NCBI GenBank assembly: GCA_050010115.1
Contig: JBEKLQ010000003.1
Span: 1-64,000 of the forward strand
Reading direction: 5' to 3'
DNA length: 64,000 nucleotides
Origin: JAKACA01 sp050010115
GTDB lineage: Bacteria; Actinomycetota; Acidimicrobiia; Acidimicrobiales; Bog-793
The notes under the pieces are model-generated. The model searched no databases and was not told the DNA's origin. It was given only the letters and a program-made list of their open reading frames with translations. The position numbers were made by a program, and so were the translations under genes. Positions 48,435 to 56,826 of this stretch are shown here, piece by piece; positions within the stretch are counted from its first letter, which is position 1, and every line of letters begins with the position of its first letter.

Positions 48435-50979
48435 GAGACGAGCTCCTACGAGAGATTGCGATCGATCGATCGACTTGACCGGCGGCTGACCTGCGGCTGG
48501 CTTGCAAACCGTGGCCTCCACCGGACGACCGAAGAAGTCTAGGGGAATCCTGGATGGCCCGGATCACGGGCCCGTGCGCCGACCCGGTCCGAGGCGAGTG
48601 CTTCGGAGGCGGGCTGATCGCGAACTGCACCGAGCCGGTCCCGGGCAGGTAGAGCGCGCTCCCGCCGTAGGTCACCTTCACCGTCACCAGACCACTGGCG
48701 CTGAAGATCATGGCGAACGTCGCTTCTGCCTCCGCACCCGACTCGTGATGGAGCGTGTTACCCGTGCACGAGGTGGCGCACCTCGATCCGGCCGGACCGC
48801 TGACGGACACCGTCCCGGTCGGGGATCCGACCGCGCTGAGGCCGGTCACGGTTACCAGTATGTGGACGATCGAGCCCGGGACTGGGGCGGTTGCCGACGC
48901 CAGCTTGGAGGCCCGGACCGAGACACCGGCCCTCGAGATCTTCGGCCTCAGCACCGCCGACGTCGAAAGGAGGTAGTTGACGTCGCCGGTGTAGACCGCC
49001 CAGAACGTCTCGGTCGCCGAGGTCACGACCAAGTCGCACGCCGCCAGGCCACCGTAGCCGAGGCCGACATAGCCGTTGTCACCGCATGTCGAGATCGCCG
49101 TGTACTTCACACCCGGGCGGGCTGACTCGAAGAATTCCATGCGTCCGGTCAATGGTGCGCCGGCTTCCGGCCCACTCGCCGTGGCCGTCAGCCTGAGGGC
49201 GGCGCCGACCGTCGGGCCCACGGTGACCGTGGTGAGCGACGTCTTGCTCGCCGCCCGGTCGGCGATCTCTACGATCGGGGTCGACGTCGCCGAGGCGTAG
49301 TTCGAGTCAGGCAGGACCGTGGCGGAGAAGGTGACCGCGACCGTGCTCGTGTACGTGTACGAGCACGACAGCTGCTCGGAGATGCTCGAGGGCCGGGTCA
49401 GCGTGCACACCCGCAGGTGACTACCGTTCGCGAACACCTCGATCGAGCCGCTCGGGCCCGGAGTGATGCCGGACAGCCCCGAGACCAGCGCCGTCACCTG
49501 GATCGTGGTCCCGACCGGGGCCACGTTGGCGGCCACGCTGATGGTCGGAGCGGCGAGGGACACCCTGCGAGTGGCCTTGGCGGTCGCGGCCGCGTAGTTG
49601 GCATCGGCGGCCACCTGAGCCGTGAACTGGACGTCGCCGGCTCCCGGATACGTCACCGGGCAGGTGACCGACTCGGTGTCACCCGCCGTGATCGGGCCGC
49701 CGCAACTGGTCAGCGCTGTAGCGCCCTGGAGCACCGTGATGGCGCCCGTCGGAGCCCCGACGACGGCGTTGCCGGTCACCGTGGCGGTCACCGAGTCGCT
49801 CTGGCCGGCGATTGGGCCGATCTCAGCCGTCGAGATGCCGACCGTCGGCGTCGCCGGGCTCGGAGTGAGATCGACCGGAACGGCGACAGCAGAGGTGTAA
49901 CCGGCATCGCCCCCGTACGACGCCGTGAACTCGAGCGGCTGGGTGCTCGTGATTGAGTAGGTGCACGAGGCCGTGCCCAGGGCGGGGAAGGCCTGATCCG
50001 AGCAGCTCAGGATCGGCTGCGGAGTTCCGCTGCCCACTGCCACGTCGACGGCGATCGACTCGGTGGGCGTAACTCCGGACACGCCGGTCAAGCTGGCGTC
50101 GATGGTGAGGACCTCGCCCGCCACCGGGGCCGTGTCCGACGATGACAGGGAGAGCGTGGGCGTGGCGGGCTGCGCCTCGACGATGGCCGGCACGCAAGAA
50201 GCCGACAGGCCGTCGGACGAGTCGCCCGAGTACGTCGCCGTGATGGCGTTGTTCGTCTGCGTGAGCGTGAAGTCGCACGGCGCAAAGCTCGGCGCTGACG
50301 CGCTGGCACCTTGGATCAGCGCGGCATTGACGCAGGACCCGATCGGCGTGCTGTCGTCGAGGAACGTGACCGTGCCCGTCGGCGCAGCCGCCGCGTCGGG
50401 CGAGGACGCGAGCACATCGGCGGTGATCTCGACCGCATCGCCGACGGCCGCTCCGGTACCGCCGGCGGTGACCGACACCGTCGTCGTCGTAGCCGAGTCC
50501 ACTCCCGTGAGCTGCTGGGACTGCTGGCTGGGGGCGAACACGGGGTCACCCTGGTACACGGCGAAGTACGTGTCGGTGCCCGCCGCGGAGACTGGCGCCT
50601 GACACGAGCCCGAGCTCGACAACGGGATCGAGCCGGAGTTCGCCGACAACGTGACCTCGCACGCCTCGGGACCCGTGGTCGAGCCGACGAAGATGTCGAC
50701 AGCGCCGGTCGGGTTCGACGTGGCGGTACCCGAGGCGTCCGAGACCGTCACCGCGAACGTGGCGAGGTCACCGACGACGGGTGCGCCTGCTGGCCCGCTC
50801 GGGTTGGCGACCGACACCGAGAGCGCCGTCGACGACGCAGTCGTGCCCGGTTGGCCCGAGATGGCCGACGCACCCGCCGCGGGCGCGGCGAACAGCGCGA
50901 GCGCCAGCAGGGTCGCGCCGACCACCGCCACCCCCTCCCCAGACCCTGCCAAGCGGCGGTGGCTGCGGTTACTCGACAT
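48427..50979 (-). CDS. Large secreted protein with bacterial Ig-like repeats
   Basis: An 850-residue exported protein. A signal peptide (about 18-37, VGATLLALALFAAPAAGA) precedes six to seven bacterial Ig-like domains of about 100 residues, each with PTGTVTFLDDSTPIGSC- or PTGAITVLQG-type strands and a closing AVYTGDVNY/TYSGDSSD-type turn. Paired Cys residues recur in most repeats. The C-terminal 55 residues are basic and unlike the rest, and no LPXTG or membrane anchor is seen, so the protein may be released or held by the repeats. AGGAG precedes ATG 50979. Function is likely adhesion or surface display. It sits between prs and L25, which are usually neighbours, and overlaps the L25 start. 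Confidence 0.8.
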   Translation of the reverse strand: MSSNRSHRRLAGSGEGVAVVGATLLALALFAAPAAGASAISGQPGTTASSTALSVSVANPSGPAGAPVVGDLATFAVTVSDASGTATSNPTGAVDIFVGSTTGPEACEVTLSANSGSIPLSSSGSCQAPVSAAGTDTYFAVYQGDPVFAPSQQSQQLTGVDSATTTTVSVTAGGTGAAVGDAVEITADVLASSPDAAAAPTGTVTFLDDSTPIGSCVNAALIQGASASAPSFAPCDFTLTQTNNAITATYSGDSSDGLSASCVPAIVEAQPATPTLSLSSSDTAPVAGEVLTIDASLTGVSGVTPTESIAVDVAVGSGTPQPILSCSDQAFPALGTASCTYSITSTQPLEFTASYGGDAGYTSAVAVPVDLTPSPATPTVGISTAEIGPIAGQSDSVTATVTGNAVVGAPTGAITVLQGATALTSCGGPITAGDTESVTCPVTYPGAGDVQFTAQVAADANYAAATAKATRRVSLAAPTISVAANVAPVGTTIQVTALVSGLSGITPGPSGSIEVFANGSHLRVCTLTRPSSISEQLSCSYTYTSTVAVTFSATVLPDSNYASATSTPIVEIADRAASKTSLTTVTVGPTVGAALRLTATASGPEAGAPLTGRMEFFESARPGVKYTAISTCGDNGYVGLGYGGLAACDLVVTSATETFWAVYTGDVNYLLSTSAVLRPKISRAGVSVRASKLASATAPVPGSIVHILVTVTGLSAVGSPTGTVSVSGPAGSRCATSCTGNTLHHESGAEAEATFAMIFSASGLVTVKVTYGGSALYLPGTGSVQFAISPPPKHSPRTGSAHGPVIRAIQDSPRLLRSSGGGHGLQASRRSAAGQVDRSIAISRRSSSHA

Positions 50980-51128
50980 GGTTGGCTCTCCTCGCTGTCG
51001 TGCGCCCGCCGATCGGCCAGGCGCGAGCCTCTAGAGGGCGATCAGCCATATTGACCCGCCCGAGACCCCGGCGCCAGTGCGTTCTCAACGCGCAAGGCGG
51101 CGCGTCGCCAACGGCCGGCAGGGCGCGC

Positions 51129-52100
51129 CTACAACAGGTTCTGTCCGCCGAAGATCTCCGACACCGACGTGTCCTCGAACACGGCGTCGATGGCATCGGC
51201 GATGATCTTGGCCACCGAGATCACCTCGATCTTGTCGATCCTGCGCTCCTCGGGTAACGGCAAGGTGTTGGTGACGACTACGCGGGAGATGGGCGCGGCC
51301 TTCAGCCGATCGAGCGCCGGCCCCGACAGCACGGGGTGCGTGGCCATCACCCAGACGTCGATGGCCCCCTCTTCGATCAGGCGCTCGGCGGCGGCGCACA
51401 TCGTGGCGGCGGTCCCGATGATGTCGTCGATCACGATGCAACAGCGGCCTTTGACGTCACCGACGATGTCCCGGGCCTCCACCTGGTCGGACAGCATGCC
51501 GGGCCGTCGCTTGTGCACGAGGGCGAGGTCAGCGCCGAGCTTCTGGGCGAAACTCTCGGCCACCTTCACCCGGCCGGCGTCCGGCGCCACGATCACGGCG
51601 TCGCCGGAGTCCTCACGCCGCAGGTAGTCGAGCAGCACCGGTGCGGCGGTCAGGTGATCGACCGGACCATCGAAGAAACCCTGAATCTGCCCCGAGTGCA
51701 GATCCACACTCACGATCCGGTCCGCGCCGGCCACCGAGAGCAGGTCAGCGACCAGTTTGGCCGTGATCGGCTCCCGCCCGGTCGACTTCCGGTCCTGGCG
51801 GGAGTAGCCGTAGTACGGGCAGACGGCGGTGATCCGTTTCGCCGAGGCCCGCTTGGCGGCGTCGATCATGATCAGCATCTCCATGATGGCGTCGTTCACC
51901 GGAGCGGTGTGCGTCTGCACGATGAACAAGTCGACGCCACGGATCGAGGTCCCGTAGCGGCAGTGGAGCTCGCTGTCGGCGAACTCCCGCAGGTTCGTCT
52001 CCCCGAGCGAGACGCCGAGGCAGGCGGCGATCTCCGCCGCCAGCTCCGGATGTGACCGGCCGCTGACGAGCTCGAGACGGCGACGCGGCACCAGTTCCAT
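51129..52100 (-). CDS. prs: Ribose-phosphate pyrophosphokinase
   Basis: A 323-residue PRPP synthetase of normal length, making phosphoribosyl pyrophosphate for nucleotides, His and Trp. Motifs: VCPYYGYSRQDRK (ATP side), DLHSGQIQGFF, VIVAPDAGRVKVAESFAQ and the PRPP loop IVIDDIIGTAATMCAAAE. ATG 52100 directly follows the glmU stop (no gap), so both form one unit as in other actinobacteria. Confidence 0.96.
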   Translation of the reverse strand: MELVPRRRLELVSGRSHPELAAEIAACLGVSLGETNLREFADSELHCRYGTSIRGVDLFIVQTHTAPVNDAIMEMLIMIDAAKRASAKRITAVCPYYGYSRQDRKSTGREPITAKLVADLLSVAGADRIVSVDLHSGQIQGFFDGPVDHLTAAPVLLDYLRREDSGDAVIVAPDAGRVKVAESFAQKLGADLALVHKRRPGMLSDQVEARDIVGDVKGRCCIVIDDIIGTAATMCAAAERLIEEGAIDVWVMATHPVLSGPALDRLKAAPISRVVVTNTLPLPEERRIDKIEVISVAKIIADAIDAVFEDTSVSEIFGGQNLL

Positions 52101-53237
52101 CTATTGAGTCCTCTCCTCGGGCCGGGGGTTGCCGAAGAATGGTCCGACGCGCTCGCCTCGCGCCAACCGGGTCCCCGGCTCGAGGACCGAGAACGCTTCG
52201 ACGACGGCGTGGTCCTCGATGACGGCGCGCTCGGCCACCGTGTGGGTGAGCCGGACGCCTTCGCCGACCTCGCAGTCGATGAGGTGGCATCCCGGTCCGA
52301 TCAGCGAGCCCTCGCCGATCGTCGTGCGGCCTTCGAGCACGACGCCGGGCATCAAGGTCACGTCCGGCCCGAGCTGGACCGTCATGTCGAGGTAGGTCGC
52401 TTCCGCGTCCCACATCGTCACGCCCCGTCGCATCCAGCGCTCGTTGATGCGGGCTCGCACCTCGGACTCCGCCGCCGCCAGTTGTGCCCGGTCGTTCACG
52501 CCGGCCGCTTCCATGGGGTCGCCGGCCACCACGGTCGTCACGGTGTAACCCGCACCGTGGAGCACCTCGATGGTGTCGGTGAGGAAGTACTCACCCAGCG
52601 AATTGTCGGGCGAGAGCCGCCGTAGCGCTGGGGCGAGCACCCCACGACGGAAGCAGTAGATCTGCGAGGCGACCTCGTCGATGTCCAGCTCGGACGGCGT
52701 GCAGTCGGCGTCGTCGACGATGCGCGACACCCGCCCGTCCTTGGAGCGCACGACCCGCGAGTAGCCGAACGGGTCCTCGAGCTTGGCCGTGAGCACCGTG
52801 GCGGCCGCGTCGAGGGCCCGGTGCTCCCGGATGAGGTGCGCCAGCGTCGCCCGGCGCACGAGCGGCGTGTCGCCGGGAAGGATCACGAGGTCACCCTCGT
52901 CGGCGTCGGTGGTGAACGCATCAGGAAACCCAGGCAGCGCCACCGCCACGGCATCCCCGGTTCCCCTCGGCTCCAGCTGCTCGACGAATTCGAGCGTCAG
53001 GTCACCGGGTGCCTCGTTCTGGATCGTCTTCACGACCTCGTTCGCACCGTGGCCTACGACCACCACGACGCGGTCGACTGGTAGCTCCGAGAGTGCGTCG
53101 AGCACGTGGAGCACCATGGGCCGCCCGCACAGCCGGTGAAGGGGCTTCGGGGTTCCCGATCTCATCCGGGTGCCCTCACCCGCGGCTAGTACGACGGCGA
53201 ACAACGGCCGACGATTCGGCCCTGCATCGAGTGCCAC
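52101..53237 (-). CDS. glmU: GlmU-type N-acetylglucosamine-1-phosphate uridyltransferase, short form
   Basis: A 378-residue protein with the full N-terminal pyrophosphorylase domain: VVLAAGEGTRMRSGTPKPLH, EFVEQLEPRGTGDAVAVALP, LPGDTPLV and GVNDRAQLAAAE. Only four to five left-handed beta-helix turns follow (VTLMPGVVLEGRTTIGEGSL, then IGPGCHLIDCEVGEGV), and the protein ends at FFGNPRPEER. Bifunctional GlmU has about 450-490 residues. The part with the acetyltransferase His and acetyl-CoA contacts is missing, so this copy probably makes UDP-GlcNAc from GlcNAc-1-P only, or another UDP-sugar. Another enzyme would then have to acetylate GlcN-1-P. No frameshift is visible; the stop sits next to prs. 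Confidence 0.88.
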   Translation of the reverse strand: MALDAGPNRRPLFAVVLAAGEGTRMRSGTPKPLHRLCGRPMVLHVLDALSELPVDRVVVVVGHGANEVVKTIQNEAPGDLTLEFVEQLEPRGTGDAVAVALPGFPDAFTTDADEGDLVILPGDTPLVRRATLAHLIREHRALDAAATVLTAKLEDPFGYSRVVRSKDGRVSRIVDDADCTPSELDIDEVASQIYCFRRGVLAPALRRLSPDNSLGEYFLTDTIEVLHGAGYTVTTVVAGDPMEAAGVNDRAQLAAAESEVRARINERWMRRGVTMWDAEATYLDMTVQLGPDVTLMPGVVLEGRTTIGEGSLIGPGCHLIDCEVGEGVRLTHTVAERAVIEDHAVVEAFSVLEPGTRLARGERVGPFFGNPRPEERTQ

Positions 53238-53310
53238 GCCTGCACCTCCTCACCCGAGACGCCGGACGTGTCCGACCATAGCGGCGGGTCACGGTCTTCG
53301 CTCGCCACAT

Positions 53311-53332
53311 GGATACCTGGATACCTGGATAG
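53311..53332. repeat. Short GGATACCT tandem repeat
   Basis: Two perfect GGATACCT units and a partial third, directly before the acyl-CoA dehydrogenase gene start (53343). May affect initiation; otherwise a simple repeat. Confidence 0.75.
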
Positions 53333-53342
53333 TCTCGGCCCG

Positions 53343-54491
53343 ATGGACTTCCGCCGTTCCCCCGAGCAGGAGCTGCTGGCCGAGGCCGTGTCGGGCATCG
53401 CCGGCTCCTTCGGGCACTCCTACTTCCAGCGCAAGACCCGCGAAGGGGGCAAGCAGGAGGAGTTGTGGGCCGAGTTGGGGCGGGGTGGGTTCCTCGGGGT
53501 GCATCTCCCGGAGGCCTACGGCGGTGGCGGCATGGGGATCTCGGAGCTCACGATCGTCTGCGAGGAGGTTGCCGCTGCGGGCTGCCCGTTGCTGCTCATC
53601 CTGGTGTCGCCGGCGATCTGCGCCACCCTCGTCGCCACGTTCGGGACCGACGCCCAGAAACAGCGGTGGCTCCCGCCGATGGCGACCGGAGAGTCGAAGA
53701 TGGCCTTCGCCATCACCGAGCCCGATGCCGGGTCGAACTCGCACCGCATCTCCACGACGGCGCAGCGCGACGGCGACGAGTGGCGGTTGAACGGGACGAA
53801 GTACTACATCTCCGGCGTCGACGAGGCCGATGCCGTGATCGTCGTGGCGCGCACCGGTACCCACGAGGGCCGGGCGCAGCTGTCGCTGTTCATCGTCGAC
53901 ACCGACGCCAAGGGACTCGAGGCCACGCACATCCCAGTCGAGATCGCCGCGCCGGAGAAACAATTCACGCTGTTCTTCGACGACTGCCTCATCGACGCGG
54001 ACCGGCTGCTCGGCACCGAGGGCGACGGGTTGCACCAGGTGTTCGCCGGGCTGAACCCCGAGCGCCTCATGGGGGGCGCCGTCTCGTGCGGGATCGGCCG
54101 CTACGCGTTGGACCGGGCGGCGACCTACGCGCGCGAGCGGACGGTCTGGGATCGGCCGATCGGGACCCATCAAGGGGTGGCACACCCGCTTGCCAAGGCG
54201 AAGATCGACCTTGAGCTCGCCCGGCTGATGCTCGCCAAGGCGGCGTGGTGCTATGACGCAGGGCTCCCCGCTGGCGAGGCGGCGAACATGGCGAAGTTCG
54301 CGGCGGCTGAGGCGTCACTCGAGGCGCTCGACGCCGCCATTCAGACCCACGGCGGCAACGGGCTCGCCTCCGAGTACGGCCTGGCCGACCTCTGGGGGAC
54401 CGCCCGGCTGCTCCGGACCGCGCCGGTCAGCCGGGAGATGATCCTCAACTTCGTGGCCCAGCATTCGCTCGGCCTGCCGAAGTCGTACTGA
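53343..54491 (+). CDS. Acyl-CoA dehydrogenase
   Basis: A 382-residue FAD-dependent acyl-CoA dehydrogenase. The N-terminal helix domain has LWAELGRGGFLGVHLPEAYG, the FAD loop is MAFAITEPDAGSNSHRISTT and NGTKYYISG, and the C-terminal end carries the conserved IQTHGGNGLASEYGLADLWG and RLLRTAPVSREMI. It introduces the alpha-beta double bond into acyl-CoA. Chain specificity is unknown. ATG 53343 is preferred over upstream starts because residues before it are not conserved. The M20 peptidase gene follows 40 bases on. Confidence 0.92.
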   Translation: MDFRRSPEQELLAEAVSGIAGSFGHSYFQRKTREGGKQEELWAELGRGGFLGVHLPEAYGGGGMGISELTIVCEEVAAAGCPLLLILVSPAICATLVATFGTDAQKQRWLPPMATGESKMAFAITEPDAGSNSHRISTTAQRDGDEWRLNGTKYYISGVDEADAVIVVARTGTHEGRAQLSLFIVDTDAKGLEATHIPVEIAAPEKQFTLFFDDCLIDADRLLGTEGDGLHQVFAGLNPERLMGGAVSCGIGRYALDRAATYARERTVWDRPIGTHQGVAHPLAKAKIDLELARLMLAKAAWCYDAGLPAGEAANMAKFAAAEASLEALDAAIQTHGGNGLASEYGLADLWGTARLLRTAPVSREMILNFVAQHSLGLPKSY

Positions 54492-54531
54492 GAGGCGTGC
54501 GTGAAGCGGTCGTGACGAAGGGGCGTGGCTG

Positions 54532-55947
54532 ATGGACGGGTTGTTGGGAGCTGCCGATCGTCTGTTCGAACAAGACGCCGTGGCGGTCCTGGAGGAGTAC
54601 ATCGCCATACCCTGCCTGTCGCCGGACTTCGACGCAGAGTGGGCAGGGCACGGTCACATCTCGCGTGCCGCGGACTTGCTGCTCGGCTGGGTGCGGTCCC
54701 GCCCGTTACCGGGCCTCGAGGCCGAGCGATTGCAGCTGCCGGGACTGACGCCGGTCATCGTGGCCGAAGTGCCCGCCACACCGGGGTACGCCGGTGCGGG
54801 CTCTTCGGGCGGGCCGGCGCTGCTCTACGGCCACTTGGACAAGCAGCCTCCGCTCGGTGCGTGGCGCGACGGGCTCGACCCGTTCGTACCGGTTCGCGAA
54901 GGGGACCACCTCTACGGGCGCGGCGCGGCCGATGACGGTTACTCCGTGTTCGCCGCCCTGGGCGCGTTGCAGATCATGCACGAGGCCGGCATCGACCACG
55001 GCCGGTGCATCGTGTTGATCGAGGCGTCAGAGGAGAGCGGGAGCCCGCATCTTCCGGCCTACCTCGACGCGCTGTCCGAGCGGCTCGGACCGGCCGGACC
55101 GTCCGTGGTCGTCTGCCTCGACTCGGGCTCCCTCACCTACGACCGGCTCTGGGTCACCACCTCGCTCCGCGGGCTGCTGACAGCGGAGATCCGAGTGGAC
55201 GTGCTCACCGACGGCGTGCACAGCGGCTCCGCCGGCGGCGTGGTGCCATCGTCGTTCCGCATCCTGCGCCACCTGCTCTCGAGGATCGAGGACGCCGACA
55301 CTGGCGCGATCCTCCTCGAGGAGTGCAACGCGGAGGTGCCCGAGGTACGTCGCCGTGAGGCTACAGCGCTCGTCGAGGCACTCGGCGAGGGTGCCGTCGA
55401 CGGGTTCCCGACCGTGCCGGGGCTGCGCCTGGGTGGTGACAGCGCCGTCGACCGCGTGCTCGCGCGGACGTGGGCGCCGTCGCTCGCGTTAGTGGGTATG
55501 GACGGCATCCCACCGGTCGGCGACGCAGGCAACGTGCTCAGGCCGTTCACTACCTGCAAGATCGCGATGCGGCTGCCGCCGAGCGCCGATGCAGGGTTGG
55601 CTGCCGCCCGGGTTGGGGAGATCCTGCATGCCGACCCGCCGAGCGGGGCGAGGGTAACGGTGGAGGCGGAGGGGGCGAGGGGTTTCGATTCGCCGCCGAT
55701 GGCGGAGTGGCTCGCGCAGGCCGCTGCTGATGCGTCGGTGGCGTACTTCGGCCAGCCGGCCGGCGCCATGGGCGAGGGTGGCACCATCCCGTTCCTGAGC
55801 GCGCTGCAGGAGAAATACCCGGCGGCTCAGTTCCTCGTAACCGGTGTGCTCGGGCCGGGGTCGAACGCCCACGGCCCGAACGAAATGCTGCACCTACCGA
55901 CCGCCAAGCGGCTGACGGCGTCAGTCGCCCACGTCCTCGGCGCCTGA
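54532..55947 (+). CDS. M20-family metallopeptidase
   Basis: A 471-residue M20 zinc peptidase of the dipeptidase/CNDP branch. Metal ligands and catalytic residues are visible: GHLDKQPP (His101, Asp103), GRGAADDGYS (bridging Asp), EASEESGSP (catalytic Glu167 and metal Glu168) and a late SNAHGPNEML (His). The lid/dimer domain is in the middle (LLTAEIRVDVLTDGVHSG, then SAGGVVPSS). It cleaves dipeptides or N-acyl amino acids in the cytosol. Normal length. It follows the acyl-CoA dehydrogenase gene in the same direction; the link is not obvious. Confidence 0.92.
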   Translation: MDGLLGAADRLFEQDAVAVLEEYIAIPCLSPDFDAEWAGHGHISRAADLLLGWVRSRPLPGLEAERLQLPGLTPVIVAEVPATPGYAGAGSSGGPALLYGHLDKQPPLGAWRDGLDPFVPVREGDHLYGRGAADDGYSVFAALGALQIMHEAGIDHGRCIVLIEASEESGSPHLPAYLDALSERLGPAGPSVVVCLDSGSLTYDRLWVTTSLRGLLTAEIRVDVLTDGVHSGSAGGVVPSSFRILRHLLSRIEDADTGAILLEECNAEVPEVRRREATALVEALGEGAVDGFPTVPGLRLGGDSAVDRVLARTWAPSLALVGMDGIPPVGDAGNVLRPFTTCKIAMRLPPSADAGLAAARVGEILHADPPSGARVTVEAEGARGFDSPPMAEWLAQAAADASVAYFGQPAGAMGEGGTIPFLSALQEKYPAAQFLVTGVLGPGSNAHGPNEMLHLPTAKRLTASVAHVLGA

Positions 55948-55950
55948 GGG

Positions 55951-56565
55951 TTAGTCGAAGATCGGCTCGCGGGTCCTGGTGCGCTTGAGCTCGAAGAATC
56001 CGTCCGTCCCTGCCACCAGCACTACTCCGTCCCAGAGTTTGCCGGCAGCCTCGCCGCGGGGGATCGGGGAGACGACCGGGCCGAAGAACGCCACGCCTTC
56101 GACGTGGATCACGGGCGTGCCGACCTCATAGCCGACCGCGTCCATACCCTCGTGGTGTGACTTCTTGATGGCGTCGTCATAGTCGGTACTGGTGGCCGCG
56201 TCGATGAGCTCAGGTGGGAGGCCGCATTCGTCGAGGGCCTCGGTGATCGACGAGAGCTCCCTGCGGTGCTCGTTGTGAAAACGCGTCCCGATCGCCGTGT
56301 ACAGCGGCAGCAGCACCTCTTCACCGTGCTGCTGGGCCGCAGCCATGCAGACCCGAACCGGGCCCCAGGCCTGCTCGAGGAACTTCCGGTAGTCCTCGGG
56401 GATGTCCTTGTCGGAGTTCAGGTAGACGAGCGACATGATGTGCCAGCGGGCACGGATGGAGCGGACCTTCTCGACTTCGAGGACCCACCTCGAGGCGATC
56501 CAAGCCCACGGGCACATTGGGTCGAACCAGAAGTCGATCGGGGTTGGTTCCGCGTCGGTGGTCAC
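55951..56565 (-). CDS. DsbA-fold protein, mycothiol-dependent reductase-like (Rv2466c type)
   Basis: A 204-residue thioredoxin/DsbA-fold protein resembling the Mycobacterium Rv2466c mycothiol-dependent nitroreductase. The motif FWFDPMCPWAW stands at 12-22; the expected second Cys of CPWC is Ala21, leaving a single reactive Cys18. GTPVIHVEGVAFFGPVVSPI, a cis-Pro region, and the C-terminal helix (LWDGVVLVAGTDGFFELKRT) also match. Loss of the second Cys suggests a monothiol mechanism with mycothiol. GGAGA before GTG 56565 supports the start. Convergent with the peptidase gene; alone on its strand. Confidence 0.82.
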   Translation of the reverse strand: MTTDAEPTPIDFWFDPMCPWAWIASRWVLEVEKVRSIRARWHIMSLVYLNSDKDIPEDYRKFLEQAWGPVRVCMAAAQQHGEEVLLPLYTAIGTRFHNEHRRELSSITEALDECGLPPELIDAATSTDYDDAIKKSHHEGMDAVGYEVGTPVIHVEGVAFFGPVVSPIPRGEAAGKLWDGVVLVAGTDGFFELKRTRTREPIFD

Positions 56566-56650
56566 GGTGTGTCTCCTTCTCGTCTCAGGGTTCCTGACTA
56601 GCCGGAGTCTTACCGGGAGATCCGTGCGCGACCGGCCGCGCCCGTGTTCG

Positions 56651-56692
56651 GGTGAGTCCGCTCGGGTGACGTCGCTCCGGTGAGGTCGCTCG
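56651..56692. repeat. 14-bp imperfect tandem repeat, three units
   Basis: Three units of the type GGTGACGTCGCTCC (56651-56664, 56665-56678, 56679-56692) in the gap between two divergent genes. May be a protein-binding cluster or chance slippage; no promoter boxes were assigned in this 261-base gap. Confidence 0.65.
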
Positions 56693-56826
56693 GTACGGTG
56701 GGCGGGAGGCGGCGGCCGTGCGGGCGGTGGTGCCCCGGCAGCGTGCGGGGGCGGAAGTAGGGTTTCCGGCGTGGAGCCGAGCGGACCGATCCTGCGTTCC
56801 GGCGCGTCCACGAGGACGTCCGAACG

